Assembly (NCBI RefSeq): GCF_043196875.1
Contig: NZ_JBEBMX010000007.1
Span: 123,010 to 187,009, forward strand
Source of the DNA: Saccharospirillum sp043196875
GTDB taxonomy: Bacteria > Pseudomonadota > Gammaproteobacteria > Pseudomonadales > Natronospirillaceae
DNA: 64,000 nt
Reading direction: 5' to 3'
The translations under genes and the position numbers were made by a program. The notes under the pieces are model-generated. The model saw only the letters and a list, made by a program, of their open reading frames with translations, was not told where the DNA came from and did no database searches. This document shows, one piece after another, positions 19,676-27,875 of the stretch (position 1 is its first letter; every line of letters begins with the position of its first letter).

Positions 19676-20644
19676 TCAGTTATCGCGGGCGACGGCCAGT
19701 TCAGCCAGACTGGCCAGGGCTGTCTTGTAGGGACTTTCGGCGAAACCATCGAGCTGTTGCAAGGCTTCTTCAACCTGACGGTGTGCCTGGGCCTTGACGT
19801 AATCAATGGCGCCGCTGCTGTGCACTATGTCGAGAATGGCATCCATATCATCCAGCCCACCTTTGCGAATGGCCCGGCGAATCAGTTTGGCGTCGCTGTC
19901 AGATGCCTTTTGCATGGCGTGAATCAGTGGCAGCGTCGGCTTACCTTCGGCCAGATCATCGCCGACGTTTTTACCCAGCTTGGCGGCATCGCCGTCGTAA
20001 TCGAGTACGTCATCGATCAGCTGAAAGGCCAGGCCGAGCTTCAGGCCGTAGGTCGCCAGTCGTTGGCAATCCGCCTCATTTTGACCGCTGAGCAGCGCGC
20101 CGGTTTCGCTGGCGGCCTGGAACAGAATGGCGGTCTTGCCTTTGATGACGTCCATATATTGCGCTTCGGTGACATCCGGATTGCGCACATTCATCAACTG
20201 CATGACTTCGCCTTCAGCCAGGGTGCGGGTGGCCACGGCCAGGCGGTTCATCACCGACATCTCGCCAATCTCGACCAACAGCTCAAAAGCGCGGGCATAG
20301 AGAAAATCACCAACCAACACCGAGGGCGCATTGCCCCAGTTGGCGTTGGCCGTGGGTTTGCCACGGCGCATATCGGACGTGTCGACCACGTCATCGTGCA
20401 ATAAGGTGGCGGTGTGCAGAAATTCGATAACCGCCGCCAGCTTGTGATGGCGATCATCAATACCGCCGCACAGGCCAGCGCTGAGCAGCGTCAATAGAGG
20501 GCGCATCCGTTTGCCGCCACTGGAAATGATGTGGTCGGCGATTTTCTCCACCAAAGGGACTCGGGATTCCAGTTGCGCCAGAATGGTTCGGTTAACAGCG
20601 GCGAAGTCATCGGCAACGACGGTGAAGATGGCGTTCTGGTCCAT
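19676..20644 (-). CDS. ispB: Octaprenyl diphosphate synthase
   Basis: Long-chain trans-prenyl transferase that makes the side chain of ubiquinone. The two Asp-rich motifs that bind magnesium diphosphate are LLHDDVVDTSD followed by MRRGKPTAN, and LIDDVLDYDGD. GGKRMRPLLTLLS near the start binds isopentenyl diphosphate. The 322 residues match IspB. It is divergent from rplU-rpmA, the arrangement of E. coli and Pseudomonas. Confidence 0.96.
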   Translation of the reverse strand: MDQNAIFTVVADDFAAVNRTILAQLESRVPLVEKIADHIISSGGKRMRPLLTLLSAGLCGGIDDRHHKLAAVIEFLHTATLLHDDVVDTSDMRRGKPTANANWGNAPSVLVGDFLYARAFELLVEIGEMSVMNRLAVATRTLAEGEVMQLMNVRNPDVTEAQYMDVIKGKTAILFQAASETGALLSGQNEADCQRLATYGLKLGLAFQLIDDVLDYDGDAAKLGKNVGDDLAEGKPTLPLIHAMQKASDSDAKLIRRAIRKGGLDDMDAILDIVHSSGAIDYVKAQAHRQVEEALQQLDGFAESPYKTALASLAELAVARDN

Positions 20645-20761
20645 GCGGAAATCGGGTCCTGGTCAGGCTGGATGAAGCGGCTAGCTTAACAGGGCCGGAC
20701 GACGGCGTCAGGCTGGACTGACTGGGCCGAACAGTTCCGCTATTAACAGGACGATTCGGGC

Positions 20762-20790
20762 TTGCACAGCCAGGTGCATATCCGTACAAT
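20762..20790 (+). promoter_or_regulatory. Sigma-70 promoter for rplU-rpmA
   Basis: TTGCAC, 17 bases, TACAAT. Transcription should begin near 20797, giving a leader of about 120 bases before rplU. The rest of the 270-base gap between ispB and rplU holds nothing else I can identify. Confidence 0.75.
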
Positions 20791-20915
20791 TGCGCGCCCT
20801 GATCGATCCGCTTCATTCCCTGTCATAGGGTGCTCCCAGCGTAGGCGTTGCCTTTAGCAGCAGGTTCTAAGTAATGAGGTCGGTGCGGGTCGGAAACATT
20901 CAGATGGAGAATCCC

Positions 20916-21227
20916 ATGTACGCTGTAATCGTAAGTGGCGGTAAACAGTACCGCGTCAGTGAAGGCGACACGCTGAAGCTGGAAAAAATTGAAGCCGAAA
21001 CCGGCGCTAACATCGATTTCGATAAAGTGCTGCTGGTGGCGGATGGCGATAAAATCACCGTGGGCGAGCCTGCTGTGAAGAGCGCCAAGGTTTCTGCCGA
21101 AGTGGTGGCTCATGGCCGTCACAAGAAGGTGAAAATCCTGAAGTTCAAACGCCGTAAGCATCACATGAAGCAGATGGGCCACCGTCAGTGGTTCACCGAA
21201 GTTAAGATCACTGGTATTTCAGCATAA
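20916..21227 (+). CDS. rplU: 50S ribosomal protein L21
   Basis: 103 residues, the same length as E. coli L21, starting MYAVIVSGGKQYRVSEGD and ending HRQWFTEVKITGISA. The start at 20916 has GGAGA six bases upstream; the frame is open further upstream but those codons precede the conserved N-terminus. It is the first gene of the rplU-rpmA operon. Confidence 0.98.
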   Translation: MYAVIVSGGKQYRVSEGDTLKLEKIEAETGANIDFDKVLLVADGDKITVGEPAVKSAKVSAEVVAHGRHKKVKILKFKRRKHHMKQMGHRQWFTEVKITGISA

Positions 21228-21239
21228 CGGAGAGAAACC

Positions 21240-21494
21240 ATGGCTCACAAAAAAGCAGGTGGTAGTACTCGTAACGGTCGCGATTCCCAGAGCAAACGCT
21301 TGGGCGTGAAAGCCTTCGGTGGCGAAGCCGTTTCTGCTGGCTCTATCATCGTCCGTCAGCGTGGCACTCGTTTCCACGCCGGCGACAACGTTGGCATCGG
21401 CAAGGATCACACCTTGTTCGCCAAAGCCGACGGTAAGGTGGAATTCACCACCAAGGGCAAAGAAAAGCGCAAGTTCGTCAACATCGTCGCTTAA
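21240..21494 (+). CDS. rpmA: 50S ribosomal protein L27
   Basis: 84 residues beginning MAHKKAGGSTRNGRDSQSKR, the conserved tail that reaches the peptidyl transferase centre. No N-terminal cleavage extension of the Firmicutes type. The ribosome binding site is GGAGAG. It starts 12 bases after rplU and is followed by a strong terminator. Confidence 0.98.
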   Translation: MAHKKAGGSTRNGRDSQSKRLGVKAFGGEAVSAGSIIVRQRGTRFHAGDNVGIGKDHTLFAKADGKVEFTTKGKEKRKFVNIVA

Positions 21495-21516
21495 TCGTCG
21501 ATCCTAACGCTCTTGC

Positions 21517-21545
21517 AAAAAGCCCTGCCATGCAGGGCTTTTTTT
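21517..21545 (+). terminator. Rho-independent terminator after rpmA
   Basis: Stem AAAAAGCCCTGC / GCAGGGCTTTTT with a three-base loop, followed by further T. It closes the rplU-rpmA transcript, so obgE needs its own promoter. Confidence 0.93.
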
Positions 21546-21589
21546 ATGTCCAGTGATGGACGTTAGACTGATGTCGTCAGCGCATAACA

Positions 21590-21595
21590 TATAAT
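21590..21595 (+). promoter_or_regulatory. Likely -10 box for obgE
   Basis: A perfect TATAAT between the rpmA terminator and obgE, 46 bases before the obgE start. The -35 region at the right distance is poor (ACTGAT), so strength is uncertain. Confidence 0.5.
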
Positions 21596-21641
21596 GTCGC
21601 GCCAGTGGCGCACCGCATTCAACCAGAGGTTGCAGCGAACG

Positions 21642-22829
21642 ATGAAATTTGTGGACGAAGCCAATATCAGCGTCGAAGCCGGTAAAGGTGGCAGTGGCTG
21701 TGTCAGCTTTCGGCGCGAAAAATTCGTCGAGAAAGGCGGCCCGGACGGCGGTGACGGTGGTCACGGCGGCAGTATCTGGGTAAAGGCCGACGATAGCGTT
21801 AACACCCTGATCGACTATCGCTTTACCCGAAGCTACAAGGCGGAAAACGGCGAGCCGGGTAAAGGCCGTGATATGACCGGTCGCGCGGGGAAAGATACCA
21901 CCTTGATCTTGCCAGTCGGTACGACCGTGATCGATGCTGATACCGAAGAAGTATTGGCCGACCTGCGCAGCGCCGGTGATGTCGTCAAGATTGTGCAAGG
22001 TGGTTTTCGTGGCCTTGGCAATACCCGTTTTAAATCCAGCACCAACCGAGCGCCACGCCAGTTCACCAAGGGTACACCGGGTGAATCGCGCAACCTGCGT
22101 CTGGAACTGAAAGTGATCGCCGATGTCGGTTTGTTGGGGTTGCCCAACGCCGGTAAATCGACGCTGATCCGTGCGGTCAGTGCGGCCAAACCCAAGGTTG
22201 CTGATTATCCCTTTACCACCATGGTGCCGAACCTGGGTGTGGTGCGCATCGACGATTCGCGCTCCTTTGTTATGGCCGACATTCCCGGTCTGATCGAAGG
22301 CGCGTCCGAAGGCGCCGGCCTGGGCATTCGCTTTTTGAAGCACCTGGTGCGCACGCGTGTGCTGTTGCATCTGGTGGATCTGTATCCGGTGGATGAATCC
22401 GATCCGGCCGCCAATGCGCGCGCCATTGCCGATGAATTAGAAGCCTTTAGCCCGGCGCTGGCACAGCGTGAACGCTGGCTGGTGCTGACCAAAACCGATC
22501 TGTTGCCGGAAGACGAGCGTCAGGCGCGCATCGATGCGGTGATTGAAGCGCTGGATTGGGAAGGTCCGGTATTCGCCATTTCTGCATTGTCTGGTGAAGG
22601 TACCCAGGCATTGAGCAACGAACTGATGAATTGGCTGGAGGCGGATAATCAAGCGCTGGCTGACGATCCGGAACGGCTGGAAGCCGATGTTGCCCATCGT
22701 GATGAAGTCGAACGCGAAGCCCGCGAACGCATCCAAATGCTCGCTCAACAACGTCGCGCTCAGCGTGCCAAGAACAATGACGACGATGATGATGACGATC
22801 ACGACGTCGAAATCATTTATGCGCCTTAA
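21642..22829 (+). CDS. obgE: GTPase ObgE/CgtA
   Basis: Ribosome-assembly GTPase that acts on the 50S subunit and responds to ppGpp. 395 residues: Obg glycine-rich domain (1-158; MKFVDEANISVEAGKGGSG), then the G domain with G1 GLPNAGKST, switch DYPFTTMVPNLG, G3 DIPGLIEGA and G4 TKTD, then a charged tail ending in a run of Asp. The start at 21642 matches the family N-terminus; the frame is open for 16 codons upstream but those overlap the likely promoter. Confidence 0.97.
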   Translation: MKFVDEANISVEAGKGGSGCVSFRREKFVEKGGPDGGDGGHGGSIWVKADDSVNTLIDYRFTRSYKAENGEPGKGRDMTGRAGKDTTLILPVGTTVIDADTEEVLADLRSAGDVVKIVQGGFRGLGNTRFKSSTNRAPRQFTKGTPGESRNLRLELKVIADVGLLGLPNAGKSTLIRAVSAAKPKVADYPFTTMVPNLGVVRIDDSRSFVMADIPGLIEGASEGAGLGIRFLKHLVRTRVLLHLVDLYPVDESDPAANARAIADELEAFSPALAQRERWLVLTKTDLLPEDERQARIDAVIEALDWEGPVFAISALSGEGTQALSNELMNWLEADNQALADDPERLEADVAHRDEVEREARERIQMLAQQRRAQRAKNNDDDDDDDHDVEIIYAP

Positions 22830-22875
22830 GCGCAGCGTTATTATTCGGCAATCTTTCGTCTAAAGGAGTGCGCCG

Positions 22876-24009
22876 GTGAGCAGTTCCCGGCAACGACATT
22901 CAGCGCTGACTCAAGGTCAGCGTTGGGTGATAAAAATCGGTTCGGCGCTGTTGACCAACGATGGTCGTGGCCTGGATGAAGTCCGTATTCGTCAGTGGGT
23001 CGCGCAGATGGCGCAGTTGCGTGACCAGGGTGTGGAAATCGTGCTGGTTTCCTCGGGCGCTGTGGCTGCAGGCATGCATCGTCTGGGTTGGGCGACACGT
23101 CCGGAATCCATGGAATTATTGCAGGCCGCCGCCGCTGTGGGTCAGACCAAACTGGTACAGACCTATGAAGAGGATTTCCAGCAGCACGGTTTGCACAGCG
23201 CTCAGATTCTACTGACGCATGAAGACCTCTCCGATCGACGCCGTTATCTGAACGCCCGTTCCACCCTGCGGGCTTTACTGGCGCTGCCAGTGATTCCCAT
23301 CGTTAACGAAAACGACACGGTCGTGACCGATGAAATCCGCTTTGGTGACAACGACACCCTTGGCGCACTCGTCGCCAACCTGGTGGAAGCGGATGCGCTC
23401 ATTTTGCTGACTGATCAGGACGGCCTGTTCGACGCCGATCCCCGCTCCAATCCCAATGCCCGTTTGATTGAGCACGCCCTGGCCTGTGATCCTCGGCTGG
23501 CAACGATGGCTGGCGGCGGCGGTCTATTGGGTCGTGGTGGCATGACCACCAAGGTGCGGGCCGCCAAGCTGGCGTCGCGCGGCGGTGCGGTTACTGTTAT
23601 TGCCGGAGGCCGGCTGGATGAGGTGCTGTTGCGCATTCGCGCTGGCGATGCGGTCGGCACTGAACTGATTCCCGACGTTGGCCCGCTGGCCGCGCGCAAG
23701 CAATGGCTCGCCGGACAACTGCAGACCAAGGGTGAAATATCGCTCGATGCCGGCGCCTGCCGTGCCTTGATGGAGCAGGGCAAAAGCCTGTTGGCCGTTG
23801 GCGTGACCGGCGTCAAAGGGCGTTTTCAGCGCGGCGAATGCGTCTCCTTGCTGGATGAATCTGGCCGGGTGATTGGCCGTGGCCTGTGCAATTATGACAG
23901 CGATGACGCAACGCGATTAATCAAACAACCCTCTCGCGAATTCGAACGCATTCTGGGCTTTATGGCTGAGCCGGAACTGGTGCATCGCGACAACCTGGTA
24001 TTGCTATGA
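22876..24009 (+). CDS. proB: Glutamate 5-kinase
   Basis: First enzyme of proline synthesis, phosphorylating glutamate. 377 residues: an amino acid kinase domain (KIGSALLTNDGRGLD, VSSGAVAAGMHRLG, NENDTVVTDEIRFGDND, GGGLLGRGGMTTKVRAAKLASRGG) and a C-terminal PUA domain (about 283-365). The start is GTG with a strong AAAGGAG site. The obgE-proB order is the usual one. Its stop overlaps the tag start as ATGA. Confidence 0.97.
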   Translation: MSSSRQRHSALTQGQRWVIKIGSALLTNDGRGLDEVRIRQWVAQMAQLRDQGVEIVLVSSGAVAAGMHRLGWATRPESMELLQAAAAVGQTKLVQTYEEDFQQHGLHSAQILLTHEDLSDRRRYLNARSTLRALLALPVIPIVNENDTVVTDEIRFGDNDTLGALVANLVEADALILLTDQDGLFDADPRSNPNARLIEHALACDPRLATMAGGGGLLGRGGMTTKVRAAKLASRGGAVTVIAGGRLDEVLLRIRAGDAVGTELIPDVGPLAARKQWLAGQLQTKGEISLDAGACRALMEQGKSLLAVGVTGVKGRFQRGECVSLLDESGRVIGRGLCNYDSDDATRLIKQPSREFERILGFMAEPELVHRDNLVLL

Positions 24010-24626
24010 CGACAGCAGACGATGACCGCAAGCGTTGCGGCTGGTGCAGTGGCGATGCTCTTTATCAGGCCTATCACGATCAGGTCTGGGGGCGGCCGGT
24101 AGGCGATGGTCGTGAACTTTTCGCCAAACTGTGTCTGGATGGACAGCAGGCCGGTTTAAGCTGGCTGACCATCCTCAAAAAGCAGGATAACTATTATCGC
24201 GCCTTTGCCGATTTTGATCCCGAGGCGATAGCCGCCTTCAGCGATGAAGATTTGGCGGAACGTCTGACCGATCCCGGCATTGTGCGCAATCGCCTCAAGG
24301 TTGAATCCATTCGACGCAATGCTCGCGCTTATCTGGCGATGCATGAAGCCGGTGAGGATTTCGCGGCGTTTTTGTGGTCCTTTGTCGGCGGTCAGCCGAT
24401 TATCAACCGCTGGCAACGACTGGATCAGATTCCGGTCTCCACGCCCGAAGCGGAAGCCATGTCAAAAGCGCTGAAAAAGCGCGGTTTCAACTTTGTCGGT
24501 CCAACCATCTGTTACGCCTTTATGCAGGCGACCGGTTTGGTGATGGATCATCTGACTGACTGTCATTGTTTTGAGGATTGTCAGGCGCAGGCACGGGCTT
24601 TTGATCCTGTTGTGGCAAAGTTATGA
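24006..24626 (+). CDS. tag: DNA-3-methyladenine glycosylase I
   Basis: Removes 3-methyladenine from alkylated DNA in base excision repair. 206 residues (E. coli Tag: 187). The conserved start CGWCSGDALYQAYHDQVWGRP and the core DGQQAGLSWLTILKKQDNYY and KKRGFNFVGPTICYAFMQA are clear. The zinc ligands Cys and His near the N-terminus and HLTDCHC near the C-terminus are in place. Translation is coupled to proB through an ATGA overlap, an unusual partnership. Confidence 0.95.
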   Translation: MTTADDDRKRCGWCSGDALYQAYHDQVWGRPVGDGRELFAKLCLDGQQAGLSWLTILKKQDNYYRAFADFDPEAIAAFSDEDLAERLTDPGIVRNRLKVESIRRNARAYLAMHEAGEDFAAFLWSFVGGQPIINRWQRLDQIPVSTPEAEAMSKALKKRGFNFVGPTICYAFMQATGLVMDHLTDCHCFEDCQAQARAFDPVVAKL

Positions 24627-24698
24627 CTTTCGACGGCTGTGGTTGCTAATGCAAAACCGTACAATCGCGGCGTCGAAATTGGCTATTGAGTTTTATTA

Positions 24699-25184
24699 AT
24701 GCGGCACAAGCCCCCATTTTTGCCCCCGGCGTTGGGATTGTTGGTGATGCTTGGCATCTTTGCGCTGCATTTTATCCTGCCGTTGGGAACCCTGTTTCCC
24801 TATCCATGGAATTTCATAGGGCTGATCCCGGTGGTTATCGGTGCCCTCTTGAACATCGCCGCAGATCGCGAGCTGCAACGTGCTGGTACCACCATCCAAC
24901 CCTTTGAGCGTCCTACCTCTTTGGTCGATCGTGGCGTTTACCGCATCAGTCGCAACCCCATGTACCTGGGCTCTATTTGTATTGCGATCGGTCTGGCGAT
25001 CTGGGTTGGCTCGCTGTCTTCCTGGGTGGTGCTGCCGATTTTTGTTCTGGTGTTGTACTGGGTGTTTATTCGCTATGAGGAACGGGTGCTCGAACAGGAA
25101 TACGGTGCCAGTTATCAGGCATATCGCCAGCGGGTCTGTCGTTGGTGTGGCCGTCGCGGAGGTCGCCAAGAGACCGACCGTTAA
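24699..25184 (+). CDS. Isoprenylcysteine methyltransferase-like membrane protein
   Basis: 161 residues of the ICMT/phospholipid methyltransferase superfamily. Membrane helices lie near 10-30, 36-55 and 90-125. The C-terminal cofactor-binding pattern is clear: VYRISRNPMYLGSI, then RYEERVLEQEYGASYQAYRQRVCRW. The family methylates small or lipid substrates with S-adenosylmethionine; the substrate here is unknown. It is a single gene between tag and the RND exporter. Confidence 0.85.
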   Translation: MRHKPPFLPPALGLLVMLGIFALHFILPLGTLFPYPWNFIGLIPVVIGALLNIAADRELQRAGTTIQPFERPTSLVDRGVYRISRNPMYLGSICIAIGLAIWVGSLSSWVVLPIFVLVLYWVFIRYEERVLEQEYGASYQAYRQRVCRWCGRRGGRQETDR

Positions 25185-25232
25185 GTAGCATGGGTACTTT
25201 GCTGCCCAGGCTTCGCCAAGGAAAAACTCAGC

Positions 25233-27857
25233 ATGTGGTTTCGCTTACTTCATCTTTATGAACGCCTTGTCACCGAGCGTGCGCTTTGGTTGATGCTGGC
25301 GTTGGCTCTGGTCATCGGCTTTTTCGGTTATCAATCACGGCATTTCTCGCTTGATGCGTCTGCCGAGAGCCTGTTGCTGGAAGACGACCCCGACCTGGAA
25401 TTATTCCGCACCATCTCCGAGCGCTACGGCTCCCAGGAATTCCTGGTGCTCACCTTTACTCCTGAACAGCCGCTGTTCACTGAGCAATCGCTGAGTACGC
25501 TCAGTGAGCTGCGCGATGAGTTGCGCCAGTTGCCGACGGTCGATTCGGTGGTATCGGTGATGGACGTTCCGCTGTTGTCCAACCCACCCGTACCGATGAC
25601 CGAACTGGTCAGCAATATCAAAACGCTCGAAGATCCGGACGCCAATCTGGAAATGGCGCGTTCGGAGCTGGCCAACAGTCCGTTGTATGTCAATCTGCTG
25701 TTGAATCTGGATGCCAATACCACGGCGCTGCAGATCAATTTCCCGCGTGATGAGGTTCAGGATCGACTGCTTGAAGAGCGGGAATCCTTACAGGCTCTGC
25801 GCGATACAGATTCGCCGCAATTCGACGCCGATGAGTTGCAGGCTGTGGAAACGGCTTTGCAGCAACGCCGAGATGAACGTTCTGAGGATATCGGTATCGC
25901 CATCGATTCGGTACGTTCCATCATGACCGAATACGAAGATGCTGGTGAGTTGCATCTGGGCGGCGTACCCATGATCGCCGATGACATCATCCGCTTTGTG
26001 CGCAGTGATCTGATCACCTTCGGTCTGGGCGTTTTATTTTTATTGATCGCGACCTTAACCGCTATTTTCCGCCACCCGCGTTGGGTGGTGTTGCCGATGA
26101 TCTGCTGCAGCGTGGTGGTGGTGACCATGCTCGGTATTCTCGGTTGGGGACGTTGGCCGGTGACGGTGATCTCCAGCAACTTTATTTCGTTGCTGTTGAT
26201 TCTGACGCTGTCGATGTCGATTCACCTGATCGTGCGTTATCGCGAATTGCTGCGCCGCCATCCGGACTGGGAACAGCGTCAGTTGGTGACCACGGCGGTA
26301 CGTCGCATTGCCGTGCCTTGTCTGTATATGGCGCTGACCACCGGTGTTGCTTTCGCGTCTTTATTGTTCAGCGGTATTCGCCCGGTGATTAATTTTGGCT
26401 GGATGATGACGCTGGGTATTGGCGTTGCCTTCGTGGTTACCTTTTTATTATTCCCCTCCATGCTGGTGTTGCTGGGTAAAAAAGGGAGCACCGGGGAAAG
26501 CCGCAGCGGCGGTGCAGCGAGTCGCTTTTTCACCCGTCTGACGCTGCGTTCTGGTGGTTGGATCTGGATTGTCAGTATCGCTTTGGCGGGATTGACGCTG
26601 GTCGGTGTGTCGCGACTGGTGGTGGAAAACAGCTTTATCGATTATTTCGGCGAGAACACTGAAATTTATCAGGGCATGACGGTGATTGATCAGCGTCTGG
26701 GTGGCACCACGCCTTTGGAAGTGCTGATTAATTTTCCCGGCAGTTCGTCCTTGCAACCGGCCGATGGCATCCGTGAATCTGATCTGGATGAAGCCGCTGA
26801 AGAAATGGCGGAAATGAATCCTTCGAGCGCCGGTGACGGTTTTATCGATGATTCCGAAGGTGCCTTTGTCGAGGAAGATTTCCTCAGTATGGACAGTGGT
26901 GAAATGGGTTCCTTCCAGGATGATTTCGACGGTGAAGACGACCCGAAAAAATACTGGTTTACCAGCGACAAAGTCGAGCGTATTCGGGCCTTGCATAATT
27001 ACCTGGACGCCCAGCCGGAAACCGGCAAGGTCATTTCGTTATCGACCATGGTGACCATCGCCGAATCTTTTAACGATGGCGAACCGCTGAGCAATATACA
27101 ACTGGCACTGCTGTACTCGATCATACCGGCGGAATTTCGTGCGCTGGTGATCGATCCTTATGTATCGGTGGAGCATAACCAGGCCCGCATTAATGTGCGC
27201 ATTCTCGATTCGATGGATGGCATCAATCGCGATGAGCTGCTGGCGCGGATTAAAACCGATGCCGTTGAACAATTGGGTTTTGAGCCGGATGAAGTTCAGC
27301 TCAGCGGCATGATGGTGTTGTACAACAACATGCTGCAGAGTCTGTTTGATTCGCAAATCAAAACCCTGGGTGCTGTTTTTGCCGGCATCATGCTGATGTT
27401 TTTATTGTTATTCCGCAGCCTGAAACTGAGCCTGATTGCTATGGCGCCGAACATCCTGGCGGCCGGTTGTGTGCTGGGTATTATGGGCTGGTTTGGCATT
27501 CCGCTGGATATGATGACCATCACCATTGCCAGCATTACCATTGGTATAGCGGTGGACAATACCATTCATTACATCGTGCGGTTCCGTCGCGAGTTTGCCA
27601 AAGATGGTCAGTACGTACGCGCGCTTAAACGCAGTCACGATTCCATTGGCAAAGCGATGTATTACACCTCGCTCACCATCATTCTGGGCTTTTCCATTCT
27701 GATGCTGTCTAACTTCCGACCGACGCTTTATTTTGGCCTGCTGACAGCCTTGGCGATGGTGGTTGCGCTGGTGGGTGCCTTGACCTTGTTGCCGCGTCTG
27801 ATCGTGTTGTTCCGTCCTTTTCCACAACCAGAAAAACTGACGCCGTCCGACGATTGA
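25233..27857 (+). CDS. RND-superfamily exporter (MMPL/HpnN type)
   Basis: 874 residues in two repeated halves, each with one membrane helix, a large periplasmic loop and five more helices (helix 1 about 18-34, helices 2-6 about 258-415; helix 7 about 443-460, helices 8-12 about 710-865). The sterol-sensing-like helical block is seen in both halves (VGITFGLGV-like and TITIASITIGIAVDNTIHY). No adaptor or outer-membrane gene is adjacent, as usual for the MMPL/HpnN branch, which moves lipids or hydrophobic compounds. The second loop carries a very acidic stretch at residues 511-570. Substrate unknown. Confidence 0.88.
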   Translation: MWFRLLHLYERLVTERALWLMLALALVIGFFGYQSRHFSLDASAESLLLEDDPDLELFRTISERYGSQEFLVLTFTPEQPLFTEQSLSTLSELRDELRQLPTVDSVVSVMDVPLLSNPPVPMTELVSNIKTLEDPDANLEMARSELANSPLYVNLLLNLDANTTALQINFPRDEVQDRLLEERESLQALRDTDSPQFDADELQAVETALQQRRDERSEDIGIAIDSVRSIMTEYEDAGELHLGGVPMIADDIIRFVRSDLITFGLGVLFLLIATLTAIFRHPRWVVLPMICCSVVVVTMLGILGWGRWPVTVISSNFISLLLILTLSMSIHLIVRYRELLRRHPDWEQRQLVTTAVRRIAVPCLYMALTTGVAFASLLFSGIRPVINFGWMMTLGIGVAFVVTFLLFPSMLVLLGKKGSTGESRSGGAASRFFTRLTLRSGGWIWIVSIALAGLTLVGVSRLVVENSFIDYFGENTEIYQGMTVIDQRLGGTTPLEVLINFPGSSSLQPADGIRESDLDEAAEEMAEMNPSSAGDGFIDDSEGAFVEEDFLSMDSGEMGSFQDDFDGEDDPKKYWFTSDKVERIRALHNYLDAQPETGKVISLSTMVTIAESFNDGEPLSNIQLALLYSIIPAEFRALVIDPYVSVEHNQARINVRILDSMDGINRDELLARIKTDAVEQLGFEPDEVQLSGMMVLYNNMLQSLFDSQIKTLGAVFAGIMLMFLLLFRSLKLSLIAMAPNILAAGCVLGIMGWFGIPLDMMTITIASITIGIAVDNTIHYIVRFRREFAKDGQYVRALKRSHDSIGKAMYYTSLTIILGFSILMLSNFRPTLYFGLLTALAMVVALVGALTLLPRLIVLFRPFPQPEKLTPSDD

Positions 27858-27869
27858 GACGGACGGCGT
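27840..27869. terminator. Hairpin between convergent RND exporter and fumC
   Basis: A perfect 10-bp inverted repeat (ACGCCGTCCG / CGGACGGCGT) with a 10-base loop containing the exporter's stop codon. There is no T-run, so its action as a terminator is inferred from its position between converging genes. Confidence 0.5.
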
Positions 27870-27875
27870 AGCACT

